From assembly GCA_024641945.1 (NCBI GenBank), contig JAHECD010000014.1, positions 9,965-65,139 on the forward strand: a DNA stretch of 55,175 bases. Direction: 5' to 3'. A program made the translations under genes and the position numbers. This document shows, piece by piece, positions 1 to 8,344 of the stretch (within the stretch, counting starts at the first letter, position 1; each line of letters opens with the position of its first letter). This DNA comes from Rubrivivax sp. (GTDB taxonomy: Bacteria; Pseudomonadota; Gammaproteobacteria; Burkholderiales; Burkholderiaceae_C). The notes under the pieces were generated by a model, which did not search any database, was not told the origin of the DNA, and was given only the letters and a program-made list of their open reading frames with translations.

Positions 1-153
1 GCCTATGAAGAAGAGCGTCAGATGCAACCGGGCTGCATTGACGGGCCGCACGTCGGGCGGCAGTTTCCAGCGGCGTCGCTCGGCGACAAGGGCGCGGCGC
101 GTGGCTGCATCCGGCCAGAGGGCCAGGAAAAGCCGTACCGCGCCAGAACTCAC
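1..153 (-). CDS. thpR: RNA 2',3'-cyclic phosphodiesterase (LigT/ThpR family), 5' part only
   Basis: Only the first 51 codons lie in the window; the gene continues past the left edge. Near the N-terminus the protein reads VRLFLALWPD, and it ends in HLTLFFIG. This is the usual opening of the 2H phosphoesterase family, with the first HxTx catalytic motif (HLTL) in place; the second motif would be outside the window. The family opens 2',3'-cyclic phosphates on RNA ends. The start is a GTG whose last bases overlap the stop of the upstream proQ-like gene in a GTGA arrangement, so the two are probably translationally coupled. Family assignment is good; exact substrate is unknown. Confidence 0.8.
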   Translation of the reverse strand, partial: MSSGAVRLFLALWPDAATRRALVAERRRWKLPPDVRPVNAARLHLTLFFIG

Positions 154-1055
154 CGCGGTGCCGGCCGCGGGCCCCGGTGCGGGCGCTTGGGGGGGCCGTT
201 CGGCTTGCCGCTGTGGCTGCTGCCGGGCATGCCGCCCGTGTCGCGGCGCTCGGGCCGCGCGTGAGGTTGCTGCGGTGGCTGCGCCGGCCGTTCGGCGCGC
301 TCTTTGCGCGCGAGCTCGAGTTGTGCGTCGAGCTCGGCTTCGGTCACGCCCTTGAGGGCGCAGAAGTTGGCTTTTGTCAGCGAGCTGGTTTCGAAGGCGC
401 GCAATGCGAATGCCCGGTCGCGCTGGGCCTGGTGATCGGCCTGTGCCGCCTGGTGTTGTTGCCGCGCAGCCTTCTCGGCCTCGCGCTGAGCCTCCCGTTG
501 CGCGGCCCGCTCGGCCGCTCGACGCTCTTCATGCAGGGCGCGCCGGCGCGCCAGCTCGTCGGTCGCGGCCTGACGGTGCTCGTCGCTGATCTCGCCCGCC
601 GGCTGTCCATCGAGGTCGAAGCGCGTCGTTGATTGCAGCAACGAGCGGATATAGGCATTGCCCGTCGTGTAGCGGCTCAGAAAGAGCGATAACGTTCGTC
701 GGGTGAACAGGCCTGGCGCGCGCTGCTGGATATCGGCCTGGATGCGCAACTTGAGCGGCTTGGGCGGACCCTCGGGCCCGAACAGGGCTGGGAAAAGCTC
801 GGCAAGCTTGGCGGCACACGCAGCGGGTGACATCTCCGGAATCTTGGCGGCTGCGGGCTCGGCGGGGGCCGCCATATCCTGGGGCACCGCGTCTGGCGGG
901 ATGTCGGCCGATGCGGTCTCCTCGGCCGCCTCCGGCTGCGCTGTTGCGGCCGACGCCATCGGGACCTGGGCTTCAACGGGCGACGGATCGGCGGCGGACG
1001 CGGCGGGCGGCTCCATGTCGACAGGCAAGTGGGCGTCGGACGGGATATCGGGCAT
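150..1055 (-). CDS. ProQ/FinO-domain RNA chaperone
   Basis: The protein has 301 residues in four parts. Residues 1-75 are Pro/Ala/Glu-rich and probably disordered. A ProQ/FinO RNA-binding domain at about 78-165 includes PKPLKLRIQADI and the following GLFTRRTLSLFLSRYT stretch. A charged Arg/Glu/Ala/Gln-rich helical linker runs from about 165 to 215. The tail is basic and Gly/Pro/Arg-rich (GPPKRPHRGPRP) and contains the conserved-looking LTKANFCALKG segment. ProQ-family proteins bind structured small RNAs and 3' UTRs and act after transcription. The start is the only ATG that leaves out sequence antisense to the neighbouring protease gene; no clear Shine-Dalgarno precedes it. The stop overlaps the start of thpR. 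The protein is longer at both ends than E. coli ProQ (232 residues). Confidence 0.85.
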   Translation of the reverse strand: MPDIPSDAHLPVDMEPPAASAADPSPVEAQVPMASAATAQPEAAEETASADIPPDAVPQDMAAPAEPAAAKIPEMSPAACAAKLAELFPALFGPEGPPKPLKLRIQADIQQRAPGLFTRRTLSLFLSRYTTGNAYIRSLLQSTTRFDLDGQPAGEISDEHRQAATDELARRRALHEERRAAERAAQREAQREAEKAARQQHQAAQADHQAQRDRAFALRAFETSSLTKANFCALKGVTEAELDAQLELARKERAERPAQPPQQPHARPERRDTGGMPGSSHSGKPNGPPKRPHRGPRPAPR

Positions 1056-1175
1056 GGTCGGGGCGGGCCAGGAGGACAGAGCGCGATTGTCGCCGCTGCG
1101 GTGTCGTTGGGTGGCGCGGCGAGCGAGGCGCGGTACCCTTGGACTCGAACCACCGTCCAAGCTGGGAGCCAAAGG

Positions 1176-2681
1176 ATGCAGATGCGATTGATGTCCCGTT
1201 CGTGCGCCGCGCTGCTCGTTGCCGCGTGGTTGATGGCCGGCTGCGGCACCACGGTCGTGAATCCCGTGACCGGCCGCGCCGAGCGCACGGTGATGGACGA
1301 GCAGGCGGAGGTGGCCGAAGGCCGCAAGGCGCACCAGGAAGTGCTGGCCGAATACGGCGCGGTCGACGACCCGCGGCTCCAGGCCTATGTCAACGACATC
1401 GGCCAGAAGCTCGCGCGGCAGTCGCATCGGGCCAACCTGCAATGGACCTTCACGGTGCTTGACAGCCCCGAGGTGAATGCGTTTGCGTTGCCGGGCGGCT
1501 ATGTCTACGTGACCCGCGGCATCATGGCCTATCTGGACAGCGAGGCCGAACTGGCGGGCGTGATCGGCCACGAGATCGGCCATGTCACGGCGCGCCACGG
1601 CGCGCAGCGTGCGACGCGGCAGCAGAACGCGGGGCTGGGCGTGATGGCCGCCACGGTGCTCGGGGCCGTGCTCGAGACCGCAGGCGTGAGCGGCGCCACC
1701 GGCATGGCCAACCAGGTCTCTCAAGGGGTGGCCGCGGGCTACGTGGCCAAGTACAGCCGCGAGCAGGAGTCGCAGGCCGATACCCTGGGCGCCGAGTACC
1801 TCTCGCGCAACCGGTACAACCCGCAGAACATGGTGGACGTGATCGCGGTGCTCAAGAACCAGGAGCGGTTTGCCGCCGACGTGGCCAAGGCCGAAGGCCG
1901 GGCGGCCCCCTCGGGCGCCAACTGGCTGGCCTCGCACCCGAGCAACGACAAGCGGCTGGCCGATATCCGGCAGGTGGCGGCGCAGTACGCAGGCAACTAC
2001 GCCGACGATGGCCGGGCGCGTTACCTGCAGGCGATCGATGGCGTGACGTTCGGCGACGGGCGCGAACAGGGCGTGGTCCGTGGCCGCAACTTCTTCCACG
2101 AGACGCTGGGCATCGCGCTCACCGCGCCGCCGGGCTGGGAGGTGCAGAACTCGCAGGAAGCAATCGCACTCGTCAACGCCGCGGGTGATGCCGGGCTGGT
2201 CGTTCGGCTGGTGCCGCCCAAGGCAGGTACGACGCACGACGAGATCATCCGCAACGTGATCAAGCCGGCAGACGGCCGGGTCGAGCGCCGGACCTTCAAC
2301 GGCCTGGCGGCGACGCACTTCACCGGCACGCGCCGCAACGAGCAGGGGCAGTCGCAGGCCGTGGACGTGACGCTGGTCACCGGCCCGGCGAACCGCAACT
2401 ACCTGCTTCAGAACGCGGCAAAGGACGCTGCGGCCTTGCGGCGCGCCGGCCCGGCACTGGCCGAGGCGGCAGGCTCGTTCCGCCCGCTGTCTTCTGCGGA
2501 CCGCGCGGCGGCACGGCCGTGGACGGTAAAGACCGTGCCCTTCCCGCGCGGTGGATTTGCCGAGCTCGCCCGCCAGTCGCCGTTGACCGAGCAGGCCGAG
2601 GCGCATCTGCGCCTGATCAACGGGGTCTACGGCGGCGGCGCGGAACCCCGGCCGGGCCAGCCCGTCAAGACGGTGCGGTGA
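1176..2681 (+). CDS. M48-family Zn metalloprotease lipoprotein
   Basis: A 501-residue secreted lipoprotein. Residues 1-23 form a lipoprotein signal with the lipobox MAGC (Cys23). The zinc motif HEIGH is at residues 132-136, followed by the VTARHGAQ helix of M48 proteases. This resembles BepA/LoiP-type outer-membrane quality-control proteases, but it carries about 200 extra C-terminal residues (FHETLGIALTAPPGW onward) of a kind seen in Burkholderiales homologues. It is expected to act in the periplasm, tethered to the outer membrane. GGAG lies 7 bases before the chosen ATG; an ATG two codons later is the alternative. It is divergent from the proQ-like gene with a short promoter gap. Family is certain; substrates are unknown. 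Confidence 0.9.
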   Translation: MQMRLMSRSCAALLVAAWLMAGCGTTVVNPVTGRAERTVMDEQAEVAEGRKAHQEVLAEYGAVDDPRLQAYVNDIGQKLARQSHRANLQWTFTVLDSPEVNAFALPGGYVYVTRGIMAYLDSEAELAGVIGHEIGHVTARHGAQRATRQQNAGLGVMAATVLGAVLETAGVSGATGMANQVSQGVAAGYVAKYSREQESQADTLGAEYLSRNRYNPQNMVDVIAVLKNQERFAADVAKAEGRAAPSGANWLASHPSNDKRLADIRQVAAQYAGNYADDGRARYLQAIDGVTFGDGREQGVVRGRNFFHETLGIALTAPPGWEVQNSQEAIALVNAAGDAGLVVRLVPPKAGTTHDEIIRNVIKPADGRVERRTFNGLAATHFTGTRRNEQGQSQAVDVTLVTGPANRNYLLQNAAKDAAALRRAGPALAEAAGSFRPLSSADRAAARPWTVKTVPFPRGGFAELARQSPLTEQAEAHLRLINGVYGGGAEPRPGQPVKTVR

Positions 2682-2807
2682 CGCTGTCCTAGCAGGAAGG
2701 TCGGACGCCCGCGGGGTGTAAGGATTTCACGGTGAAAATGGCGCTATCTTCCGAAGCGTCGGAATTTCGGCAGTTTTGCGCCGACGGGGCGCACCCTTCA
2801 AGGAGAC

Positions 2808-3998
2808 ATGGCAATGAGCAAGCGTGACGTGGTGGTACTCGGTGCGGCCCGGTCGGCGATCGGCACTTTCGGTGGTTCGCTGGCGGATATCGAGCCGGCG
2901 GAACTGGCAGGCACCGTGATGAAGGAAGCGGTCCAGCGCTCGGGCGTGGACCCCAAGGCGATCAACTACGTGACCGTGGGCAACACGATTCCCACCGAGA
3001 GCCGTTTCCCCTACGTGGCGCGTGTCGCAGCGATCCAGGCGGGGCTGCCGATGGACAGCGTGGCGATGAGCGTGAACCGCCTGTGCTCCTCCGGGCTGCA
3101 GGGCATCGTGACCACGGCGCAGAACATCCTGCTGGGCGACTGCGATTACGGCGTTGGCGGCGGTGTCGAGGTGATGAGCCGCGGGGGCTACCTGTCCACG
3201 GCGATGCGCACCGGCGCGCGCATGGGCGACACCAAGCTGGTCGACATGATGGTCGCCACGCTGACCGACCCGTTCGGCGTCGGCCACATGGGCATCACGG
3301 CAGAGAACCTGTGTGCCAAGTGGGGCATCACGCGCGAGGAGCAGGACGCGCTGGCGGTCGAATCGCAGCGCCGCGCGGTGGCGGCCATCGCCGAGGGGCG
3401 CTTCAAGAGCCAGATCGTGCCCATCGTCAAGCAGACCAAGAAGGGCGAGGTCGTGTTCGACACCGACGAGCACCCGAAGGCCAATACCACGATGGAGTCG
3501 TTGGCCAAGTTGCGCCCTGCCTTCAAGAAGGACGGTTCGGTGACCGCCGGCAATGCCTCGGGCATCAATGACGGCGCGGCCTTCTTCGTGCTGGGCGATG
3601 CCACGGTCGCGGCTGCGGCCGGCTACAAGCCGATGGCGCGCTTGGTGTCGTATGCGGTCGCCGGCGTGCCGAACGAGATCATGGGCGAAGGCCCGATCCC
3701 GGCGTCGAAGATGGCGCTCAAGAAGGGCGGCGTGACGCTCGACCAGATGGACGTCATCGAGTCGAACGAAGCCTTCGCGGCGCAGGCCATCGCCGTGTCG
3801 CGCGGCCTGGAGCTCGACATGAAGAAGACCAACCCGAACGGCGGCGCGATCGCGCTGGGCCACCCGATCGGCTGCTCGGGTGCCTTCCTCGCGACCAAGG
3901 CGATCTATGAGTTGCACCGCACCGGCGGGCGCTACGCGCTCGTGACGATGTGCATCGGCGGCGGGCAAGGCATCGCGGCGGTCTTCGAGCGCCTCTGA
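2808..3998 (+). CDS. bktB: Acetyl-CoA C-acyltransferase / beta-ketothiolase
   Basis: A full-length 396-residue thiolase. The acyl-accepting Cys93 sits in NRLCSSG, the NEAFAAQ loop is present, the catalytic His352 is in GHPIGCSGA, and the second catalytic Cys382 is in MCIGGGQG. The enzyme condenses or cleaves beta-ketoacyl-CoA. The sequence most resembles BktB of Cupriavidus, which accepts C4-C5 substrates for polyhydroxyalkanoate synthesis and also works in beta-oxidation. A strong AAGGAGA ends two bases before the ATG. It is single and followed by a hairpin. Choosing BktB over other thiolases is by resemblance only. Confidence 0.9.
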   Translation: MAMSKRDVVVLGAARSAIGTFGGSLADIEPAELAGTVMKEAVQRSGVDPKAINYVTVGNTIPTESRFPYVARVAAIQAGLPMDSVAMSVNRLCSSGLQGIVTTAQNILLGDCDYGVGGGVEVMSRGGYLSTAMRTGARMGDTKLVDMMVATLTDPFGVGHMGITAENLCAKWGITREEQDALAVESQRRAVAAIAEGRFKSQIVPIVKQTKKGEVVFDTDEHPKANTTMESLAKLRPAFKKDGSVTAGNASGINDGAAFFVLGDATVAAAAGYKPMARLVSYAVAGVPNEIMGEGPIPASKMALKKGGVTLDQMDVIESNEAFAAQAIAVSRGLELDMKKTNPNGGAIALGHPIGCSGAFLATKAIYELHRTGGRYALVTMCIGGGQGIAAVFERL

Positions 3999-4019
3999 CG
4001 CGCCCAGCCGTGCCATTTC

Positions 4020-4041
4020 GAAGGGCCCTGCGGGGCCCTTC
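4020..4041 (+). terminator. Hairpin after the thiolase gene
   Basis: GAAGGGCCC and GGGCCCTTC form a perfect 9-bp stem with a TGCG loop, 21 bases after the thiolase stop. The following sequence has only a short T run (GTTTCC), so it is a plausible but not ideal intrinsic terminator. Confidence 0.6.
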
Positions 4042-4195
4042 GCCGTTTCCGCCGATTCCGGAGCACCGTCACGCGTACTGATCTTCGGCAACCTGCGGGC
4101 CAGCGCCGCGCCGCAGAATTTGAACTGCTGCAGGCGGATGGTCCGTCCGGCGGGTCCGCGGCACCAAGCCGCGCAACACGCAGGAGGTGACGAAA

Positions 4196-4669
4196 GTGTC
4201 GAAGCTGCTGGCTTGTACGTTGGCGACGGCCGCGGTGCTGTCCGGGTGCGCTCTGGAGGTGAAGAACCTCCGGCCTGCCGAGGACTTGGCCCGTGCGCAG
4301 GAGCCGCCAGGCTCGGTCTATACCGGCTGGCGGGTTTTCCAGGACAAGTGTGCGCGCTGCCACGGCCCCGCCGGCACCGGCACGGCCAAGGCCCCCGACC
4401 TGCTGCCCAAAGTGCGCACAATGGGCCCGACGCGCTTCGTCGGCCTCGTGCTGACGCGATACGACTGGATGGTGCCGCCGTCGCAGGCCGGCGACCGCGG
4501 CGCCGCACTTGACGCGCTGGTGGAACAGGTCGTGCAGCGCCGCGAATTCCCGATGGCGATGCCGGAGTGGCAAGGCGAGCCGCGTGTGAACGCACATATC
4601 GTCGACCTCTACGCCTACCTGTCGGCGCGCGCACAGGGAGCGCAGGGGGCGGGCCGGCCGCCGGGCTGA
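4196..4669 (+). CDS. Monohaem c-type cytochrome lipoprotein
   Basis: A 157-residue exported protein. The signal peptide ends in the lipobox LSGC. There is one haem-binding motif CARCH (Cys52, Cys55, His56), and MAMPEW near residue 120 probably supplies the axial Met. It is a small class I cytochrome anchored in a membrane facing the periplasm, likely an electron carrier, but no partner oxidase lies next to it. A GTG at 4187 is also in frame. I chose the GTG at 4196 because AGGAGG then lies at the usual 8-base distance and the signal peptide starts MSKLL. Confidence 0.85.
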   Translation: MSKLLACTLATAAVLSGCALEVKNLRPAEDLARAQEPPGSVYTGWRVFQDKCARCHGPAGTGTAKAPDLLPKVRTMGPTRFVGLVLTRYDWMVPPSQAGDRGAALDALVEQVVQRREFPMAMPEWQGEPRVNAHIVDLYAYLSARAQGAQGAGRPPG

Positions 4670-4678
4670 GGAGCCCGG
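4661..4678. terminator. Hairpin between convergent genes
   Basis: CCGGGCT and AGCCCGG form a perfect 7-bp stem that includes the cytochrome stop codon and sits just before the stop of the convergent dehydrogenase gene. It has no T run, so it may only slow readthrough. Confidence 0.35.
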
Positions 4679-4694
4679 GAGTGACCGCAGGCGA

Positions 4695-5792
4695 TCAGCC
4701 CACGCTCTCGACCTGCCGGCTCTGCTGGTAGGCCTTGCCGAAGCGGTTGGCCAGGAAGTCCGGCAGCGCCACCTGCTCCTGGCGGATGAAACCCTGCTGC
4801 GGCAGCCTGCCTTCGCGGAAGAGGTCGACGGCGGCGCAGATGCCTGCTGCAGTGGTGATCTGGATCGCCGACAGCGGGTTTGAATCGCTGCGGTCGGCAA
4901 AGATCTTGCGAGCAAACACTTCCTGCACGAGCGAGCCCTTGCGCAGGCCGCTGACGGTGACGAAGACGAGCACCACGTCCTGCATCGTGCCCGGGATCGA
5001 GCGGCGCATGAGGTCCTTCAGCGTCTGCTGGTCGTCGCGCAACTGCAGGTCTTCGAGCAGCATCTTCATCAGCGCCTGATGGCCGGGATAACGCACGCTC
5101 TTGTAGTCAAGCGTGCGCACGCGGCCGGCCAGCGTCTCGCACAGCGTGCCCAGGCCGCCGCTGGTGTTGAACGCCTCGTACTCGGTGCCGTCGAGCGAAA
5201 AGTGCTCCAGCCCTTCGAGCGGCAGCACCTCGATGTTCTGGCCGTCGCGGATCGCCTCGCAGGGGTGGCAGTACTCGTTGATCAGCCCGTCGACGCTCCA
5301 CGTCAGGTTGTATTTCAGTGCATTGGTCGGAAAGGCCGGCAACGCGCCGACCCGCATCTTGACGTCGTGAAGCGTGTCGAAGCCCTGTGCGAGATGGTGC
5401 GCGACGATGCCGATGAACCCGGGCGCGAGCCCGCACTGCGGCATGAAGGCGGTCTTGGCGCCTTCGGCCAGGCGCTTGATCTCGCGCGTGGCGGCCACGT
5501 CCTCGGTGAGGTCGAAGTAGTGGCAGCCGGCCTCGCGCGCCAGCGTCGCGGCGGTGGTGGCCAGGTGGTACGGGAGCGCGTTGACGACGGCGTCGTGGCC
5601 ACGCAGCGCCGACAGCAGCGCCGGTGCGTCGTCCGAGTCGACCACGTGGGTGGTGATGCCGGGGCCGTCGAGGCGCAGGAGCGCGTCGGCGCTCTGGTCC
5701 ATCACGGTGACGGCGTAGTCGCCCGTGGCGCTGAGCAGGCGGGCGATGGTCTGGCCGATGTGGCCGGCGCCGAGCAGGGCGATCTTCATCAT
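4695..5792 (-). CDS. Saccharopine dehydrogenase-family NAD(P) oxidoreductase
   Basis: A 365-residue protein that opens with MKIALLGAGHIGQTIARLL, a Rossmann dinucleotide-binding fingerprint (GAGHIG). It continues with the saccharopine dehydrogenase layout (NALPYH, CHYFDLTED, MPQCGLAPGF). Members include lysine 6-dehydrogenase and carboxynorspermidine or saccharopine reductases. The length and the GLAPGF motif fit the lysine 6-dehydrogenase-like branch, so an amino-acid or opine-type substrate is likely. It is divergent from an Lrp/AsnC regulator that probably controls it in response to an amino acid. Two consecutive ATGs are possible starts; a GGAG-like element precedes them. Confidence 0.8.
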   Translation of the reverse strand: MMKIALLGAGHIGQTIARLLSATGDYAVTVMDQSADALLRLDGPGITTHVVDSDDAPALLSALRGHDAVVNALPYHLATTAATLAREAGCHYFDLTEDVAATREIKRLAEGAKTAFMPQCGLAPGFIGIVAHHLAQGFDTLHDVKMRVGALPAFPTNALKYNLTWSVDGLINEYCHPCEAIRDGQNIEVLPLEGLEHFSLDGTEYEAFNTSGGLGTLCETLAGRVRTLDYKSVRYPGHQALMKMLLEDLQLRDDQQTLKDLMRRSIPGTMQDVVLVFVTVSGLRKGSLVQEVFARKIFADRSDSNPLSAIQITTAAGICAAVDLFREGRLPQQGFIRQEQVALPDFLANRFGKAYQQSRQVESVG

Positions 5793-5915
5793 GGGGTTGC
5801 TCCGTGGGGGATGGAGCGAGTCTAGGCATCGCCGGTGACGAAAGAAACCGCACGTTCGTCATTAACGACGACAATTCAGACGATTCGTCAAGCCGGACCT
5901 ATCAAAGCGTCATAC
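5793..5915. promoter_or_regulatory. Divergent promoter with TTCGTC/GACGAA repeats
   Basis: The 123-bp gap between the divergent dehydrogenase and Lrp genes holds GACGAA at 5837-5842 and TTCGTC at 5855-5860 and 5884-5889, i.e. an inverted pair and a direct copy 29 bp away. It also has an AT-richer core (ATTAACGACGACAATTC). This is what an Lrp-family operator would look like, but the site is inferred. Confidence 0.4.
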
Positions 5916-6365
5916 ATGGCCTCATCCCGCCCACTGGACGACACCGACCGCGCGCTCATCGCCCTGTTGCAGGCCAATGCCCGGGCCAGCACCGCCGACC
6001 TTGCGCGCCGGCTCGGCGTGGCTCGAACCACGGTTGTTGCACGCCTGGCGCGGCTCGAGCGCGAAAGCACCATCGTGGGCTACACGGTGAGACTGGGCGC
6101 CGACGCTGCCGAACACGGCGTGCAGGCCTATGTCGGCATCACCGTGAGCCCGAAGGTCGCACGCCTCGTGATTCAGCGCCTGGCGGCGTTGCCGGAATTG
6201 CGCCAGCTCAGCACCGTCAGCGGCGAGTTCGACTACATCGCGCTGCTGCGGGCCGAGTCGACCGCGCGTCTGGATGCGCTGCTGGACGAGATCGGCGAGA
6301 TCGACGGTGTGACGAAGACGACGACGTCGGTGGTGCTCGCGGTGCGAATCGACCGCCGGGCCTGA
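5916..6365 (+). CDS. Lrp/AsnC-family transcriptional regulator
   Basis: A 149-residue regulator. The N-terminal winged helix begins PLDDTDRALIALLQANAR with the recognition helix in TTVVARLARLERE. The C-terminal RAM (effector) domain runs from VQAYVGITVSP to the end. Lrp-family proteins bind DNA as multimers and sense amino acids. The reading frame stays open 27 codons upstream, but the ATG at 5916 starts at the family's usual position. It probably regulates the divergent saccharopine-dehydrogenase-like gene and itself. Confidence 0.88.
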   Translation: MASSRPLDDTDRALIALLQANARASTADLARRLGVARTTVVARLARLERESTIVGYTVRLGADAAEHGVQAYVGITVSPKVARLVIQRLAALPELRQLSTVSGEFDYIALLRAESTARLDALLDEIGEIDGVTKTTTSVVLAVRIDRRA

Positions 6366-6624
6366 CACCGGGTTGCCGCCCGGCGGAGCAGCGCCCAGCG
6401 GCGCAGGTGCCTTGCACGACTTCGTTTGATCACAAACGGGCGGTGGGCTTCTGATGGCCTGTTGCAGCCGTTCGTGCAGCGAGTCGAAGGCTCGCGGGCC
6501 GAGGCCGCCGGGCGAGCGCCAGACAGCGCCCCGGCGCCCTGATCACGCACAAGGCATCGAATGCGAACGCCTGCATCCGACCGTTGCCGGCGCTGGCCTC
6601 CCGTCGATGGCCCGCTGTTCGGAG

Positions 6625-7098
6625 TCAGGCAGCGCCTTCCGGCCTTCGACCGAACATGCCCCAGCCTTCCATCATCAGGACCACGTCTCGGTGCTGGTTC
6701 AGGACCTCCCAGCGCGAGCGGGTGAGGCCGACGCCGGGGCGGCTGGCCATCGGCCGCGCCTCCAGCACTTCGAGACGCACACTGAGCGTGTCGCCGGGAT
6801 AAACGGGTTTCAGCCAGCGGAGGTTCTCGACACCGGGGGAGCCGAGGCTGGAGCTTTCCAGCAGGTACTCGTCGACCGTCATGCGCATCATCATGGCGCA
6901 GGTGTGCCAGCCGCTGGCCGACAGGCGCCCGAACAAGGAGCCTTCGGCGGCTTCATCGTCGAGGTGGAAGGGCTGGGGATCGAACTCGCTTGCGAACGCC
7001 AGCACGGCTTCGCGCGTGACGTGCGTGGTTCCGAACTCGCGCACGGAGCCGGCGGGGAAGTCTTCCCAGTAGGTCTTGATGTTGCGGGGCTTGTCCAT
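6625..7098 (-). CDS. MaoC-family (R)-specific enoyl-CoA hydratase-like protein
   Basis: A 157-residue hot-dog fold protein with the MaoC dehydratase motif: FASEFDPQPFHLDDEAA carries the catalytic Asp and His, followed by GRLSASGWHTCAM. Members hydrate enoyl-CoA or act on related acyl thioesters in the cytoplasm. The start used is the ATG at 7098 (MDKPRNIKTYWEDF); an in-frame ATG four codons upstream is possible and neither has a good ribosome site. It is divergent from nnrU. The 259 bases upstream of its stop (6366-6624) hold nothing I recognise. Confidence 0.85.
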   Translation of the reverse strand: MDKPRNIKTYWEDFPAGSVREFGTTHVTREAVLAFASEFDPQPFHLDDEAAEGSLFGRLSASGWHTCAMMMRMTVDEYLLESSSLGSPGVENLRWLKPVYPGDTLSVRLEVLEARPMASRPGVGLTRSRWEVLNQHRDVVLMMEGWGMFGRRPEGAA

Positions 7099-7190
7099 GC
7101 CGCGCAGCATAGGCGCGGCGCCTGTGCAGCGTGGCGCGCATCGCCGGAGGCGAGAATCCCTGACGACTCCACTGCAGCAGGCGAACGACC

Positions 7191-7769
7191 ATGACCGTAC
7201 TGATCCTCGGGCTGATCCTTTTCCTGGGCATGCACTCCGTGCGCATCGTGGCCGAGGGCTGGCGCACGAAGCAGATCGCCCAACGCGGAGAGAAGGGCTG
7301 GAAGGGCCTGTACACGGTGGTGTCGCTGGTCGGCTTCGCACTGATCGTTTGGGGCTTCGGTCTGGCGCGCCAACAGACGGTGGCCCTGTGGGCCGTGCCG
7401 CGTGGCATGGCGCACGTGGCGGCGCTGCTCACGCTCGTGGCGTTTGTGCTGCTGGCGGCGTCCTCGGTGCCGGGCAATGGCATCAAGAGCAAGGTGCACC
7501 ACCCGATGGTGCTGGGCGTCAAGGTGTGGGCGCTGGCGCACCTGCTGGCCAACAACACGGTGGCGGATCTGGTGTTGTTCGGCAGCTTTCTCGTCTGGGC
7601 GGTGCTCGACTTTCGTGCCGCACGCCGGCGCGACCGCGTTGCCAGCACGGTGTACCCGGCCGGAACGACCGCTGGCACGGTCAAGGCAGTCGTCGGGGGC
7701 GTGCTGGCCTGGGCCGTCTTTGCCTTCTGGGCACACGGCTGGCTGATCGGCGTGCGGCCGTTCGGCTGA
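7191..7769 (+). CDS. NnrU-family integral membrane protein
   Basis: A 192-residue protein with about five hydrophobic membrane segments and the NnrU hallmarks: FLGMHSVRI near the N-terminus, and VHHPMVLGVKVWALAHLLANN in the middle with conserved His and Asn residues. NnrU was named in denitrifiers, where it is linked to expression of nitrite and nitric oxide reductase. The related MdpA/isomerase-like proteins suggest an enzymatic role on hydrophobic substrates. No denitrification genes are nearby, so the role here is open. Confidence 0.85.
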   Translation: MTVLILGLILFLGMHSVRIVAEGWRTKQIAQRGEKGWKGLYTVVSLVGFALIVWGFGLARQQTVALWAVPRGMAHVAALLTLVAFVLLAASSVPGNGIKSKVHHPMVLGVKVWALAHLLANNTVADLVLFGSFLVWAVLDFRAARRRDRVASTVYPAGTTAGTVKAVVGGVLAWAVFAFWAHGWLIGVRPFG

Positions 7770-7927
7770 CCTGCCACGACGCTCGAATCCCCCCCGGCGG
7801 GGGTGATGGTCGGGGGCCCCCGAGAGCCCGACCTCGGGGCGATGGTGCTGGCGCACAGTGGCGCAGACCATCCGGGCATGGCCTGTCGGCATGGCGTCGG
7901 CAGGCGGTGCATCCGAAGGAGACCCCC

Positions 7928-8209
7928 ATGAAGCTGCGTGCCCTCTTCAGCCCGCCCGCCCCGGCGCCCCGACCGCGACCGCGCGACTGGCTCGACCTTC
8001 ACCTCGAGATGCAGGCCGCCGAGGCCACGGCCTTGGCGGACAACGAGGACACGCCGCCGCCCTGCGGCTGGTTCGACTCCAGCTGGAGCCTTCGCGCCGG
8101 GCTGCAGATCACCGAGCACGCCTCGGTGGACCCGGTGGCGAACGACCTGCCGCTCGGCTGGTGGCTCGAGGGCCCTGGCGCAGCAAAGCCGCCTGCGCGC
8201 GGCCGATAG
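7928..8209 (+). CDS. Small hypothetical protein
   Basis: A 93-residue protein that I do not recognise. It has a Pro/Arg-rich start (PAPAPRPRPRDW), an acidic middle and a Trp-containing C-terminal half (CGWFDSSWSLRAGLQI, LGWWLEGPG). It has no membrane segment and no motif for an enzyme. AAGGAGA lies 5 bases before the ATG, which is the main support for it being a gene. Confidence 0.6.
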   Translation: MKLRALFSPPAPAPRPRPRDWLDLHLEMQAAEATALADNEDTPPPCGWFDSSWSLRAGLQITEHASVDPVANDLPLGWWLEGPGAAKPPARGR

Positions 8210-8261
8210 CAACGGCGTTCGTCGCCCCTACGTGCGGGCTGTAGTGATAACGCGGCTGCCC

Positions 8262-8344
8262 GTCGCAATGTGCTCGCGGCGTGACGTCCGACTGCCTAGA
8301 GTGCAGCCATCGACCTCGCAATCACCCGCCACAAGGAGCCCGCC
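8262..8344 (+). promoter_or_regulatory. Conserved upstream region of microprotein gene (copy 1)
   Basis: Ordered blocks are GTCGCAAT (8262-8269), a -10-like CCTAGAGT (8295-8302), CCATCGAC (8307-8314) and CACAAGGAGCCCGCC before the ATG. The same blocks, at exactly the same spacing, precede the paralogous gene at 12556. CCTAGAGT may be the -10 region, and GTCGCAAT, too far upstream for a normal -35, may be an activator site. Confidence 0.55.

Noticed and set aside
1056..2606. Long open frame on the minus strand opposite the M48 protease gene, continuous with the ProQ-like frame
   Set aside because: Its translation has no family pattern and is antisense to a protein with clear HEIGH and lipobox motifs; long antisense frames are expected at this GC content. 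Only the part from 1055 down is coding.
2727..4634. A 635-codon minus-strand frame opposite the thiolase and cytochrome genes
   Set aside because: The thiolase catalytic residues and cytochrome CxxCH motif show that the plus strand is coding here; the antisense product is low complexity.
7785..7835. C/G-run hairpins downstream of nnrU as a terminator
   Set aside because: Several short CCCCC/GGGGG pairings are possible but none is unique and no T run follows; not distinguishable from base composition.
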